64,000 nt of DNA from Prosapia bicincta (taxonomy: Eukaryota; Arthropoda; Insecta; Hemiptera; Cercopidae), in the NCBI GenBank assembly GCA_036971475.1, contig JBAIZL010000006.1, forward strand, positions 4,361,001 to 4,425,000. Direction: 5' to 3'. The notes under the pieces are model-generated. The model ran no database searches. It was given only the letters and a program-made list of their open reading frames with translations, and had not been told where the DNA came from. A program made the translations under genes and the position numbers. How positions within the stretch are numbered: the stretch's first letter is position 1; each line of letters begins with the position of its first letter. This document shows, one piece after another, positions 49,058 through 61,324 of this stretch.

Positions 49058-50010
49058 TAAAACGGACTAGGTTACTTGGGAAATGAAAATATAAAGTTTT
49101 AAAATACAATGTTATACAATTTATTAATCAGTGACAATTACAATAGAACAAAAGACAGCAATGTGTCGAGTAATTTAATTTTAATTACTGCTAGTTATTC
49201 CATACATTTGAATTACTTATTGAACTTTAAAATTTATATATATCGACAAGATAGTAACTTAATATTTTCAATTGAATTTTTAGAAATGAATATTCGAAGG
49301 ACAATTTCTACCGTTCATGTGTTAACCGTTTATCATTTAAAATTCAACTTAGTTAACATTAAAATACATTTTCTTTATAGCTAAAACGTACCTGGTTGTG
49401 CACAATAAAACACTTTAAAACATATTAAAGATTGCCCATGGCTTTCGGAATCACTAAACACTTAACACATCGCTCTTGCAAATCCGCGCACTTAAACAAA
49501 AATTATATAAACATTTACTAGTTTGAAAAACATAAATTATCGCTTCTGACTTCTTCTTTGGTTGCGTTAATAAAATTCGGTACCGGCCTTGACATCTTAA
49601 ATTTTGAATACTGGAAGCCTCTAAATTTCTAAGTTATGTCCGAAGTGCCATACGTCCGTCTCGTTCAAAGACTTTGGAGAAGTGGAGTTTCTGAAGGTAC
49701 AAGCCAGCGGAACTTTCCCACCCTTGGTTATTATTTTGAATATTTTGATTGGTCCGTCAGATCATGCGATATCAGACCATGTTACGTCACATGAGGTGAT
49801 GTGAGTTTTTTTTAGTTAAGCTACCAACTCGTACGATATTTTACATTTTTACCCGCTAGGGGTGCTACCATCTATGCTAACTTCACAATGAATTACAATC
49901 GTACAAAGAGAACAAAAATTTTCTTTTATATTCGGACGATACAATTATTAAATAAAAATCAAATATATAAATGAATTTATATGTAACACCTTATTTTTAA
50001 GAGTGTTACA
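49058..50010 (-). repeat. 3' LTR (in element orientation)
   Basis: Identical to the right LTR apart from one A/T difference. The polypurine tract lies adjacent at 50011-50022. Confidence 0.85.
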
Positions 50011-50574
50011 TTTTCTCTTGTCGACCTGAAAAGAAAATTTTTGTTCGACATTACATCTTATTACTACTTCAACATTTTATACATGAGTGTGTGCAGTCCC
50101 CTTTTACAATTGAAGAAAACTTACACTATATCGAGCTCTAACGTACTATAGTAAAAGTGTAAACAATCTATTCAATAACGGATGTTTTTGTTTACCTACA
50201 GTCTCCACTATGGAATGTTCGCGATTCCCCCTAGCGCTTGACAAATACTACAACGGAAGCGTATCCGCTTTCTCACACATAGGCTCTTTTACAAAACTAC
50301 CAGTTTCACAGTGTTCTATTGCAAAGACATTCTACACATTTCGCGTTTTAAAACTTTTTAAAATATCACATACTTTAATTACTTTTATTAAAATCTGACT
50401 TCTTGTCAACATTCTGTTTCATAAACTTTTATGAATACAAATTTATATCTTTTCAATTTTTAAAATCTTTACTCTTTCAATTTCTTATTAATTTTTAATC
50501 AAATTACTTCATTATTAAAAATCCTATAAACCTTTTATTAATTAAGTTTTCTTCGAAATTGTCTCTTTTTGTGT

Positions 50575-51950
50575 CAACAAACCTAACCTACTAGCCGTAT
50601 TTATCACAGTCCCCTGCCTGGGATCTGCAAAACTGCTTACTCCCTGTAAGCCACAAATTTACCACATTTAAACGACGCTGTGTATTTTCTCAGAAATTCT
50701 CTCTCAATTTACAAACTAAGATTGCACCATTGCTTTATAACTACTCTGTGTTATTTTTACAACATTCGTACATCTTATACAAAAAACCCTGGATTTCAAA
50801 ACCCATATTTTGAATCCAAATACCTTATTTTTAAATCAAATCCCATACTTTGATTTAAAAACTATACAGCTAGGTGTTGACTCAAAAAGGACTTTACTTC
50901 AATTCATTATTCTTATAATTTCATTTAAACATTACTATAATAATTTCATTTTAAATTTTGATCAAGCTCTTGTATTAATAAAATAAGAAATGAAACTAAA
51001 CAGAAACTAGGACTGTACATTCATATACAATTTTTGGTCAAGTGTTTTAGTCCGCTCGTGTAGTATTGTGTATTTTGAGATTTTTGTCGTCTCTATCTCG
51101 TGTAGTAGTGTGTAATTGCATGTCATTGGGCCCTTTCGACACGCAATTATGTAAATGTGTCGTCATGATTTTGTAAAATTGCATATCAAGGCACCTCCCA
51201 TTCTCCTCATTAAACAATTCCCCTTTTAAAAATTAAACAATAGCTTGAATTTCTTCTAACGTTAACTTTTAATACTCTTTTATTCGTTTACTAAATAACC
51301 TACCCCTTTCAGAATGTCTCTGTTTCAATTTTAATCGTTTTATGTGAGCTCTTCTATATTATTAAAATTATTACCTTGTTGGAACAGTACAGACACATGA
51401 TTAAAAAAAATTTACAATATTTTATATAGACCTTCATATTTTATAGCCAATTTACTTTAATATTCCTTTGAGTTTAAATTATTAACCATACATCGTTTTT
51501 TATACTATTTAATGCTACTTCACATTTTGGTTTAAGATTAAAATTACAAGAGTTCTTTGAAATGTCTTTTACTTAAATTTTATTTGAATTTGTCTTACAT
51601 TATGTGAACAATCCTAACCTCTAATCTAGCTGTATAAACCTGCTCACTTCTTGTAAGCCACCTAATTACCATATTTGCCCCTGAGTTCATTGTTTCACGA
51701 CACTTTTGTCTATACAATTTTTACTCTCACTTGGCAAAATTTTAAGCCTGTACCATTGTCTTATAACATCTTTGTTATCTTATACATCTTCAGTACATCT
51801 TAACCCTTTTTGAATTTCAAATCCCATACTTTGAAACCAATAACTTTAATCTTAAATTAAATCCCATACTTTAATTTAGGAATTACATACAGCTAATTGT
51901 TCACAACAAAAAAAAGACTTTATTCAAATCATTATTATTAAATGTTCTTT
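50575..51950 (-). repeat. Diverged internal duplication of the LTR element
   Basis: Landmarks at 50575-50960 (AACCTAACCTACTAG, TTACTCCCTGTAAGCCAC, CATCTTATACA, AAATCCCATACTTTGATTT, AGGACTTTACTTCAATTCAT) recur at 51590-51950 (AATCCTAACCTCTAATC, TCACTTCTTGTAAGCCAC, CATCTTAACCC, AAATCCCATACTTTAATTT, AGACTTTATTCAAATCAT). The copies are about 1 kb apart and far more diverged than the LTRs, so the duplication is old and was carried along by the recent insertion. Confidence 0.6.
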
Positions 51951-52059
51951 AAAATTTTTTATCCTTTTAAAAAAATCATTTAGGTCATCTAACATTTTAC
52001 AATCCACACATTCTGCTATTAAAAACTTTACTTGCTATAAAAAAATCTTTTTTACTATG

Positions 52060-52180
52060 TAACTTTAATTTTGACAATGTTTAAAAACAAATTCTTCTTT
52101 TATTATATTTATTGAACCTCCAGTGTCCAATAAAACATTACAATTTATTTGAATTTTATTTGACTTTACAGGAATTAATT
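52060..52180 (-). pseudogene. Retrotransposon aspartic protease remnant
   Basis: The minus strand encodes IPVKSNKIQINCNVLLDTGG followed by SINIIKEEFVF. LLDTGGS with a downstream NII is the active-site block of gypsy-type aspartic proteases (catalytic Asp present). A stop codon follows within a few residues (KHCQN, then TAA). Only this block of gag-pol is recognisable, and it fixes the element's orientation. Confidence 0.75.
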
Positions 52181-52699
52181 TATTTGACTACTTAATTCAA
52201 TTTTTATTGTAAGTACCATAACAATTTTGTTTCCTTCTTTAACTTAAAATGATTTTTAAACATTTACTTTGAATTTCTCTGAGAAACTTTACTTATCCAA
52301 TACATTAAATTAACAGGATCGGCTTTACAATTTTTTGTCTTTGGCTATCTTTCTTATTACATATACTGTACTGTCCGTTTTAAATTTTACATTTATAATT
52401 TTTTTGTTCGAAAATTAACTCGTCTTTTATCAATAGGTCAATATTGATTTTTAAGTCGCTAGACATTTTGATAGTTTGAAATTAACCTTGCTACACACTG
52501 ACGAGTATTTTTAAGGAGGGCTGCACAACTTAAATAATTAACACATGAATGGCATTAATCCTTGGAATTCGTTAGCAGTAATTATCATTCAACTTTTTAA
52601 TTAATAAATTTTTCGAAAATTAGCAGAGTATGAGACTTACATTTTAGAAAACAACAAAAAAAAACAGCAGTAATTTAAATTCTAGCAGAGTGGCGCATT

Positions 52700-53652
52700 T
52701 AAAACGGACTAGGTTACTTGGGAAATGAAAATATAAAGTTTTAAAATACAATGTTATACAATTTATTAATCAGTGACAATTACAATAGAACAAAAGACAG
52801 CAATGTGTCGAGTAATTTAATTTTAATTACTGCTAGTTATTCCATACATTTGAATTACTTATTGAACTTTAAAATTTATATATATCGACAAGATAGTAAC
52901 TTAATATTTTCAATTGAATTTTTAGAAATGAATATTCGAAGGACAATTTCTACCGTTCATGTGTTAACCGTTTATCATTTAAAATTCAACTTAGTTAACA
53001 TTAAAATACATTTTCTTTATAGCTAAAACGTACCTGGTTGTGCACAATAAAACACTTTAAAACATATTAAAGATTGCCCATGGCTTTCGGAATCACTAAA
53101 CACTTAACACATCGCTCTTGCAAATCCGCGCACTTAAACAAAAATTTTATAAACATTTACTAGTTTGAAAAACATAAATTATCGCTTCTGACTTCTTCTT
53201 TGGTTGCGTTAATAAAATTCGGTACCGGCCTTGACATCTTAAATTTTGAATACTGGAAGCCTCTAAATTTCTAAGTTATGTCCGAAGTGCCATACGTCCG
53301 TCTCGTTCAAAGACTTTGGAGAAGTGGAGTTTCTGAAGGTACAAGCCAGCGGAACTTTCCCACCCTTGGTTATTATTTTGAATATTTTGATTGGTCCGTC
53401 AGATCATGCGATATCAGACCATGTTACGTCACATGAGGTGATGTGAGTTTTTTTTAGTTAAGCTACCAACTCGTACGATATTTTACATTTTTACCCGCTA
53501 GGGGTGCTACCATCTATGCTAACTTCACAATGAATTACAATCGTACAAAGAGAACAAAAATTTTCTTTTATATTCGGACGATACAATTATTAAATAAAAA
53601 TCAAATATATAAATGAATTTATATGTAACACCTTATTTTTAAGAGTGTTACA
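52700..53652 (-). repeat. 5' LTR (in element orientation)
   Basis: The partner of 49058-50010. It would contain the element's promoter. It includes a G+C-richer patch (GGTACCGGCCTTGACATC at 53221-53238). Confidence 0.85.
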
Positions 53653-53799
53653 ATGGACACCTCGAAGGGGTAAAAAAAATTGAGTTATCTAGGTATTCTA
53701 TTTATTGAGGCTGGACTGTAGATTAATTTTACTTTCACAGTGAAATATTATTAAAAATGTAATAAATTGCATGTGAATATTTCTATACAATTAAGTACT

Positions 53800-53945
53800 A
53801 TATTATATTTCGTTATAATAATTTTCTTTGTTGACGCGTTTTGGAATAGCTCCATTCTAAATATCCCAATAGTACTCTAAAGTTTTGAGAATAGAGTTAT
53901 TCTGAAATGCGTCAACAAAGAAAAATATTGTAATGCCAGGAAAGG
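53800..53945. mobile_element. Fold-back element with GAAATGCGTC box (family H)
   Basis: TTTCTTTGTTGACGCGTTTT at the left and GAAATGCGTCAACAAAGAAA at the right are inverted ends. The right arm has the hairpin AGAAT-AGAGTT-ATTCT directly before GAAA and TGCGTC, as in families A and C. Confidence 0.65.
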
Positions 53946-54024
53946 CAGAAAAATTGACAAATGTTTACAAATATCTTTAACAGAAGTGAAGGTATGAGTA
54001 TATTAAGAATTTAAACATTTGTTT

Positions 54025-54029
<5 letters not shown>

Positions 54030-54086
<57 letters not shown>
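54030..54086. repeat. (TA)n microsatellite
   Basis: An uninterrupted TA run. A second one lies at 54187-54240. Confidence 0.95.
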
Positions 54087-54090
<4 letters not shown>

Positions 54091-54182
54091 TATATTAAAT
54101 ATGGTGATATGTTTTCTTGTAATATAGTTAATAAATTAATAATATTTCAAAAACAAGAATACTCTTAATGAATATATTTATT

Positions 54183-54186
<4 letters not shown>

Positions 54187-54240
<54 letters not shown>
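54187..54240. repeat. (TA)n microsatellite
   Basis: An uninterrupted TA run of about 54 bp. Confidence 0.95.
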
Positions 54241-54244
<4 letters not shown>

Positions 54245-55338
54245 TGGCATTTAATGTCTCTATAAAAATTTTGAAAATAAAAATATTGGTCAATCTGTTT
54301 AGGTGGTATGTTTATATAACTTGTACGACAGACAGAATCCAGAATGGTTCCGGCCTTGCACCGTAGTTTGTAGCGCTATTTTTACGCTGCTATTTGTAAC
54401 GCATTTATATTTACTGTGTTACAAAAAGTAACGCCTATTAGTGTAACGCTGTACCTAACAGCTTTAGATGATTACTTGATTGTAGCTGTAAAATATTAAT
54501 TAAAACTTAAATCATGAATAATATTTTAAATACACTCCAGAATGCAAAATACGATACACGATATGACCTGTGCTCACAGATAGGCCTAATGGGTTGTATA
54601 AAACTAAGTGATGAATAAAAATACTTGAACTGGCTACGAAGTGACGGTATATAAAACGTTGTATACATATTCCTCGGGAAACAGATCACAATAGTATGGG
54701 CTTAGTTACAAGTTTTGTTCTGTGGGGGGAGTTACGAGATTGCCCTCTAAAATCAAAAGAGGTCCAGGGGTAGTCTCCAAAATATTTTTAAAAAAAACAT
54801 TTAAAAGCTTGTCGACATTGATCCAAAAAATTACATAATAAAGTACAAGTTCCAAACTACTTTATTATTGGTAAGTTAGAGTGTGGTATTCAACGATATG
54901 TTTTTTATAAAACCCTTTTTTGGGGGGTTTTAGACTTATAGCTTTGCCAAATTAAAATGTTTTCAAATTTTCTAAAGTTATAGGCCTAAATTCAAAAATA
55001 AACCTGTTTTTTTTTCTATGAGTAACATAACGTTGAATTCCAAATTTTGTCTGAAAGTATTCTTTAAATTTAATTATGAACTTGTAAGATTAAAATAAAG
55101 TTCATATTTTTCTTTGAACTTACAGTCGTATTTATAAAATAACTCATATACGATCAAAGTAACAACTAATACTGTAGAGTATAATTCTTTTAAGCACTAT
55201 TATTATTTTTGTAATATTTTATTAAGTTAATTGTCTGCTTTTGATTATAAAAAAATACACCGATCCAGAAAGTTGGGGGGCAATGCCCCTTCTTGCCCCC
55301 CTTAACTCCGCCCTATTGTGACTATAGTAACGACCACG

Positions 55339-55861
<523 letters not shown>

Positions 55862-56395
55862 AAGATATATTAAAATATACATAAAAACATAGTGGGCTTA
55901 GATACAAAACAATTGCGTATGGTCGCGTGAGAACGGCCCCTGACGGTTCTAACCTTACACGTTTCCACATATTCCATCTTATTTATAGATCACATAGAGT
56001 GACATTTGTATGTGGGAAGCTATATTTAGTTACGTTCGTTCCCCAATAGCCCGTCTTCCACTGGCTGCTCGAAGCTAAGTGTTTTAAGCGAAACTTTGCC
56101 AAAATAAACACCACTATCACATTCCGATTGATAAAAATAAGAACATGTGATTTGGCCGACATCTTCTCCGCCTAATTATAGTTGCACTACATCAACAAAA
56201 TTCATAACCGCGCCGTTAAGTTATGAGTCATTCACCGGTGCATATAGTTAAGTTATGATGCAGGATTACAGTTTAGACTCTTAAGGCGGTGTTATGAATT
56301 TTCTGGTAATTAATTTTCATTTTATTAAACAAAGTAGAGCAATAGTGTTTGGTCAATACGTTTCCTCATAGTAATGTTTTATCGCCTGGAAAACT

Positions 56396-56911
56396 AATTG
56401 GCATATTATGGAGTTTTATATGTGAAGTCCAGTGTAACCGTATAAGGAGTACAATGGAGTTTCATACATGCAGTGATGATTTGTCAGTGTTTGGAAACCA
56501 ATGGAGTCTTGTATGTGATGTTTAATTGACAGCATCTGGAATCTAATAGCACTGTTTAATGTGGCAGTGTATCGAGTCCAGAAGGATTGTATATGTGCGG
56601 ACCAAAGTGGCAGTGTATGGAGTCAAATAGAGTTATATATATGCCGTCTCATGTGGTAGCATTACGGAGTATAATGGCGCTGTTTATGTGTAGTTTAATG
56701 TGGCGGTGTATGGAGTCAAATAGAGCTATTTATATGCCGTCTCATGTAGGAGTATTACGGAGTATAATAGCGCTATTTATGTGCAGTTTAATGTGGCGGT
56801 GTATGGAGTCCAATAGAGCTATATATATGCCGACTCATGTAGGAGTATTACGGAGTATAATGGTGTGGTTTATGTGCAGTTTAATGTGGGAGTGTATGGA
56901 GTCAAATAGAG

Positions 56912-56976
<65 letters not shown>

Positions 56977-57057
56977 CAATATAGGTTATTCAAATACAAG
57001 AATATTTCTTGTATTTGAATAACCTATGTTTTTTTAAAATTATTAAACAAGAAAACG

Positions 57058-57110
<53 letters not shown>

Positions 57111-57480
57111 CTCATGCGGGAGTGTTATAGAGTATAATGGTGTGGTTTATGTGCAGTTCAATGTGGCAGTATATGTAGTCCAGAAGGTTTATATATGTAG
57201 GGACCAAAGTGGCAGTGTATGGAGTCTCATGTGGCATGGAATATAATAGTGTTTAATATGTGTGATAATTGTGTCAGTGTATGGAGTAAAATGAAGATTT
57301 GTATGTGCAGTACAAAGTGATAGTTTATGGATACCAATGGAGTTTTATATATAGAGTCAAATGTGGTAGTGTATAGATTCCAATGAAGTATCATGTGTGT
57401 AGACCTGTGTGGTAGTGTGTGCAGCTATGTATGTGCAGTACAATATGTCAGTGTACTGGATACAATTTAGTTTTATAGTA
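56396..57480 (+). repeat. Minisatellite with unit of about 45-55 bp
   Basis: Units share GTGTATGGAGTCNAATAGAG, then a TATATATATGCCGTCTCATG or TTTATGTGCAGTTTAATGTG half. They alternate as pairs near 56600-56910 and are more diverged at both edges. A family F hairpin and two (TA)n tracts (56920-56972, 57062-57106) interrupt the array. Its open frame (repeats of MWRCMESNRAIYMPSHVG) is a product of the repeat, not a gene. Confidence 0.85.
56983..57055. repeat. Family F hairpin, short copy
   Basis: Arms AGGTTATTCAAATACAAGA and TCTTGTATTTGAATAACCT pair perfectly around ATATT. ATTATTAAACAAGAAAACG follows and leads into (TA)n, exactly as at 42833-42868. Confidence 0.85.
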
Positions 57481-57589
57481 TAAAGTGGGAGTATTTAGAG
57501 TCTAATTTACTGTACATGGTGTTATCCTTTGCAGTAGTGTCTGATTGGATTATTGTCTCGTCCCAGGCCTTCACGAGGCTCTTCCTTAC

Positions 57590-57661
57590 TATCTGGGTCA
57601 TGGCTCCAAGCCCCCGTGGAGTCACGAGTATGAGGTTAAATACGTGGCGTATTTTCACTCG
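57590..57661 (-). CDS. Weak candidate exon in the large intron
   Basis: The minus strand has acceptor-like ATTTTCCAG, 24 codons without a stop (RVKIRHVFNLILVTPRGLGA, then MTQI) and donor-like GTAAGG. Both edges are phase 0, as required between exons 61325-61527 and 41309-41515. The stretch is much richer in G+C than the surrounding intron. No homology is recognised and the open frame continues past the donor, so it could also be a transposon remnant. Confidence 0.2.
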
Positions 57662-57924
57662 CTGGAAAATTCCTAACATAATCCTCCCTGTCTTTGTGTT
57701 TTTTCTACGTAGGTGCCCTCAATCATTCTTCTTCTTCTTTTTACCATCCTTCATTCTTCCTTAATTCTTCTTCAAGCACAGTGGCGTTACCTAGATATAA
57801 TTATTTAAACAACAACCTGTTATTCAAGCAGCTGTTTTATAACTCATGAGTTATATTATTTTCTGTACCATACAGTTGCAGTATGTAAAAATATACATCT
57901 AAGAAAAATTAAGTTAACATATCG

Positions 57925-58620
57925 ATTAAATTTACCTATCGATTAGGTTAACCTAGTTATTAACTTAACTTACCGATTAGGTTAGCCTACCTATAAAGTT
58001 AACCTATCTATCAAGTTAACCTAAATATCAAGTTAACCTAACTATTAAGTTAAGCTACCTATTAAGTTAACCTACCTATTAAGATAACCTACCTACTAAG
58101 TTAACCTATCTATTAATTTAACTTACCTAACAACTTAACCTACCTATTAAATTAATCTTCATGTTAGGTTAACCTACCTATCAAATTAAATTACCTATTG
58201 AGTTACCCTTCATGATCAGTTAACCTACCTATTAACCTAACCTAACTATTAAGGTAACCAACCCATCAAGTCAACCTTTCTATTAAGTTAACCTACCTAT
58301 TAGGTTAGCCTTCATGTTAAGTTAACCTACCTATTAAGTTAACCTACCTATCAAGTTAACCTACCTATCTAGTCAACCTTTCTATTAAGTTAACCTACCT
58401 ATCAAGTCAACCTTTCTATTAAGCTAACCTACCTATCAAGTCAACCTTTCTATTAAGTTAACCTACCAATCAAGATAACCTACCTATTAAGTTAACTTAC
58501 CTATTAAGTTAACCTTCAAATTAAGTTAACCTACCTATTAAGTTAACCTACATACAAGTCAACGTTTCTATTAAGTAAATCTACCTATCAAGTTAACATA
58601 CCTATTAAATTAACCTTCAT
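57925..58620 (+). repeat. 17-bp minisatellite, about 40 copies
   Basis: The unit is AAGTTAACCTACCTATT with many substitutions. It directly precedes a family B element. Confidence 0.95.
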
Positions 58621-58640
58621 GTTACCTCACACACACACAC

Positions 58641-58889
58641 TTTTTGACATCATAATTCCTAATACGCATAAAGTACACCCACACCTCCACCATAATATCC
58701 CCCCGCCTTAGCATCATAACCTACAAAAACCTTGAGATCAGTTACGGTCTGAGTTGACAATGGGACACATCTCCCGAAACGGCCGTCCTCAACAAATATA
58801 AGTAAGTGCTACTATAGGCAAGTTTGTAATATATTTACAAATGTTTTAGTAAAAACTAGTAGCTCACGTGAAGATGGAATCAACAAATT
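58641..58889 (+). mobile_element. Family B element, long variant, right half
   Basis: The centre begins TTTTTGACATCATAATTCCT, as at 36301-36660, followed by the best-preserved hammerhead-like module (58750-58791), TAAGTGCTACTATAGGCAAG and the terminus CACGTGAAGATGGAATCAAC. Confidence 0.75.
58750..58791 (+). ncRNA. Hammerhead ribozyme-like motif (family B)
   Basis: In order: stem I TGAG; core TTGACAA; one extra T; stem II GGGA-CACATC-TCCC; GAAA; stem III CG-GC-CG enclosed by A and T; C; stem I second strand CTCA. All stems are perfect. Relative to CUGANGA the core has U3 and A8, which could pair in place of C3-G8. Similar modules occur in each arm of the other family B copies. Confidence 0.45.
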
Positions 58890-59914
58890 TGAATAATAGT
58901 TCCGCATATTTAAATGGCTTTAATTATTTTTCTTACTGTTTTTATCAATAAATTAAAACCTTCTTTTAAAAATTGCATTGCTCTTGGAAACAAATAATTG
59001 ACAGAAAGTTTTTCATTACATGAACTGAATTATAATTTTCAGAAAAGTATTTGCATAATTCATGAAATTACAAATCTCGAATCCAGCGCAATCTAGAGTT
59101 GAAGTGGGCCAGACATTGAAAACGTTTTTTTAATAGTCTTAGTCTATTTAAATAAGACATTTCTAACTAGACTATTTTATTCTCTTTGTTAAGGGGAAAA
59201 TGTCTAAACATTTCGTCACTAATTACACAGATACAAAGGAATAGGTCACACAGCCTACATTATTGCCTAAGCATTAGATGGACTCCCGCGTGTATTGACT
59301 TATAAACAAGAGATCCGGGCGTTACAAACTTTGTGAGATAGAAATGTCTAGCTACAAATTCCAACAATGGGTGGAAGGCTTCAGTGAACTGCTTCACTAA
59401 ACTCCTTGATTGCCCACTTCAATTAAAAAATAATTTTAAAAACAACCTGGCTATATCTCACCCCTCCATCTATTTAAAATCGACGAATTTCTCAAAACTC
59501 CAATGTTCTCTTGTTAAACATCAACAGTTTAGGGGTGCATTCATCGAGTAATCTTAAAAGATCTTAAACCTTTTCAAATCACTTCCTCAATGTAGGCTTT
59601 CTAAGGTACATATTCAAAATAACATAAGAGTATACAAGATAATCGTAAAGATATACTATATTTTGATCACAAATCAATCATTACTTTTAAAATATTACCG
59701 ACGTTGTGGAATCAAGTTTTAAGTCTACCTTCATGCTCCACATCTCCAAAAATCTCCAGTCATTCTTTTCTACCTAATCTCTTTACTTTTGAAAATAATT
59801 ACATTTATAAACTCACATGGTCTGAATCATGCGTGATTAAGTTAATACTATATTTTTAAAACTTTAAATCAACAGCAATTAACACCCAAACTACTTTATT
59901 ACATATCCAACTAC

Positions 59915-60545
59915 GACTGGGGCTTGTAGTTTATCTTTATTGTTGATGTCGTGTTGTATTTTTTATCGTAACTTGTTATTAGTTTTGTATGCTGTTTTTG
60001 CATCCTATTTTTTGAAATTTTCGGGCTATTTTGGACGTGCTATTTTGGAGTAGTATACAAACTTAACTGCGACGAATGTAACAAATTCTACATTGGACAA
60101 ACAGGTCGCAGCTTTAAACAAAGAGTCGAGGAACACAAACAGAACACCAACCCAACATTTTACAATCACATACAAGAAACAGGACACAAATACACAGACA
60201 TTTACCATAACCTAGAAATCCTACATATCAACAAAAAAGGACCACATCTCAACACAATAGAACAATATGAAATTTACAGGCATACAAGAACACAAAGTAC
60301 AAACATATTAAACGAACAAACACAATACAAATCACACATACTCTTTGATACTATCGAAAACCTACCTTTAAAACCGTCACCGCTTAACCTAACATCTCCA
60401 AGCAGAAGACACTGATGAAGATCGGCACATAGCGATCGAAAACGTTCTGTCTCAGTAAGTTTTAACAAATTTACTAAATTTAAAGTTTGAATAGTCATAA
60501 ACTATTGTTTAAGTGAATAATAAGATTCACCGAACGTAATGAAAT
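59915..60545 (+). mobile_element. Penelope-like element 3' part with GIY-YIG domain
   Basis: From 60049 the plus strand encodes YKLNCDECNKFYIGQTGRSF, then KQRVEEH and GHKYTDIYHNLEILHINKKG, ending near 60416 at a stop. YIGQTGRSFKQR...EH with C-x2-C is the GIY-YIG endonuclease of Penelope-like elements; the Arg and Glu of the motif are present. The hammerhead-like motif and the 3' tail follow. The preceding 59915-60045 is element sequence in the opposite orientation, joined at GTATACAAAC, so the copy is rearranged and lacks reverse transcriptase. Confidence 0.8.
60407..60452 (+). ncRNA. Hammerhead ribozyme-like motif (Penelope family D)
   Basis: In order: stem I AGACA; core CTGATGA, a full consensus match; one extra A; stem II GATCG-GCACATAG-CGATC; GAAA; stem III A-CG-T with A and T closing; C; stem I second strand TGTCT. 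Hammerhead motifs with very short stem III are documented in Penelope-like elements. Copies at 145-197, 521-570 and 8321-8368 show the same layout with substitutions. Confidence 0.6.
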
Positions 60546-61324
60546 ACAAAATTCAATAATATAGTGTAAAATGCAGTGGTAAAATCACCGAAGATGGTGA
60601 CTGTCAATGAAATGCGTCTGGACAATAAATATGATTGTTGTAAGTTTTAATGTTGATAAAATAAAGTTTGATCGTTTTCAAAACTTATGATTCTCTCTAA
60701 TTCATTCTTGTCTTTGACTGCTGATGACCTGTCCATAGGCCATGATACCACGTTTAGCCTGTTACTATCATGTGCTCGCTTTTTGCACAGGTTGGTTCGC
60801 TGTCAGCATCTAGGATGATTACTAATGACGTGTTTTAATAGTTGGTTCTCGGTCGAAAGTGTCTTTATTAAATGTTTCGATCGTGTCATGTATATTAATT
60901 GCATAAGCCATTTCTAAAATCTATAAATACAAATTTTCAGTGTAAAACTATTAGCTGTTAGCTATAATCTTAGAAAGTAACTATGCTTAGAGAAATGTTT
61001 AAAGTTACAAAAAGGGATAACGTTTGAGTTTTGCTTATTTGCTATTTGTCGACTTGCGGGAACAGTTCTTGGAAATGGACATCACTGTTAGAACGCAAAG
61101 ATCAAACCGAACGAATTGAACCCCACGAGGGACTTACAAGAACATTACGGCAATTCTGAGAAAAACAGGTTTTGCTTATTGACGAAAACTGTATAAACTG
61201 ATGGACCTGTAAAACTGTATAAACCGCAGCTCCAGATGCCATTGCTGTCGTAGTCAGCGTTAACAAATAATGTACCTAATTAGAATGTTGCACAAGTGTT
61301 TGTACCTAATGCTTCAAACCTTAC

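Larger units (their letters stand above)
49058..53652 (-). mobile_element. LTR retrotransposon, internally degenerate, recently inserted
   Basis: Two 953-bp direct repeats (49058-50010 and 52700-53652) differ at only one position I could find (49505 versus 53147). ATGG flanks the element on both sides (49054-49057 and 53653-53656), a 4-bp target duplication. It reads on the minus strand: the LTR begins TGTAACAC, and the purine tract GACAAGAGAAAA stands immediately before it at 50011-50022. Between the LTRs are a protease remnant and two diverged copies of a roughly 370-bp sequence, but no intact gag or pol. It must have been mobilised by another element. The LTR 3' edge (CCGTTTTA) is unusual in not ending in CA. 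Confidence 0.85.

Noticed and set aside
49109..49384. 91-residue ORF present twice (also at 52751-53026)
   Set aside because: It lies inside the two LTRs; the identical copies reflect LTR identity, not a duplicated gene.
56587..57018. 143-residue ORF with repeated Met-Trp-Arg-Cys segments
   Set aside because: It is produced by the minisatellite unit and a (TA)n tract; there is no domain and no splice context.
57925..58620. Telomeric repeat (TTAGG-type) array
   Set aside because: AACCTA appears within the unit, but the period is 17 bp and TTAGG/CCTAA does not occur in tandem.
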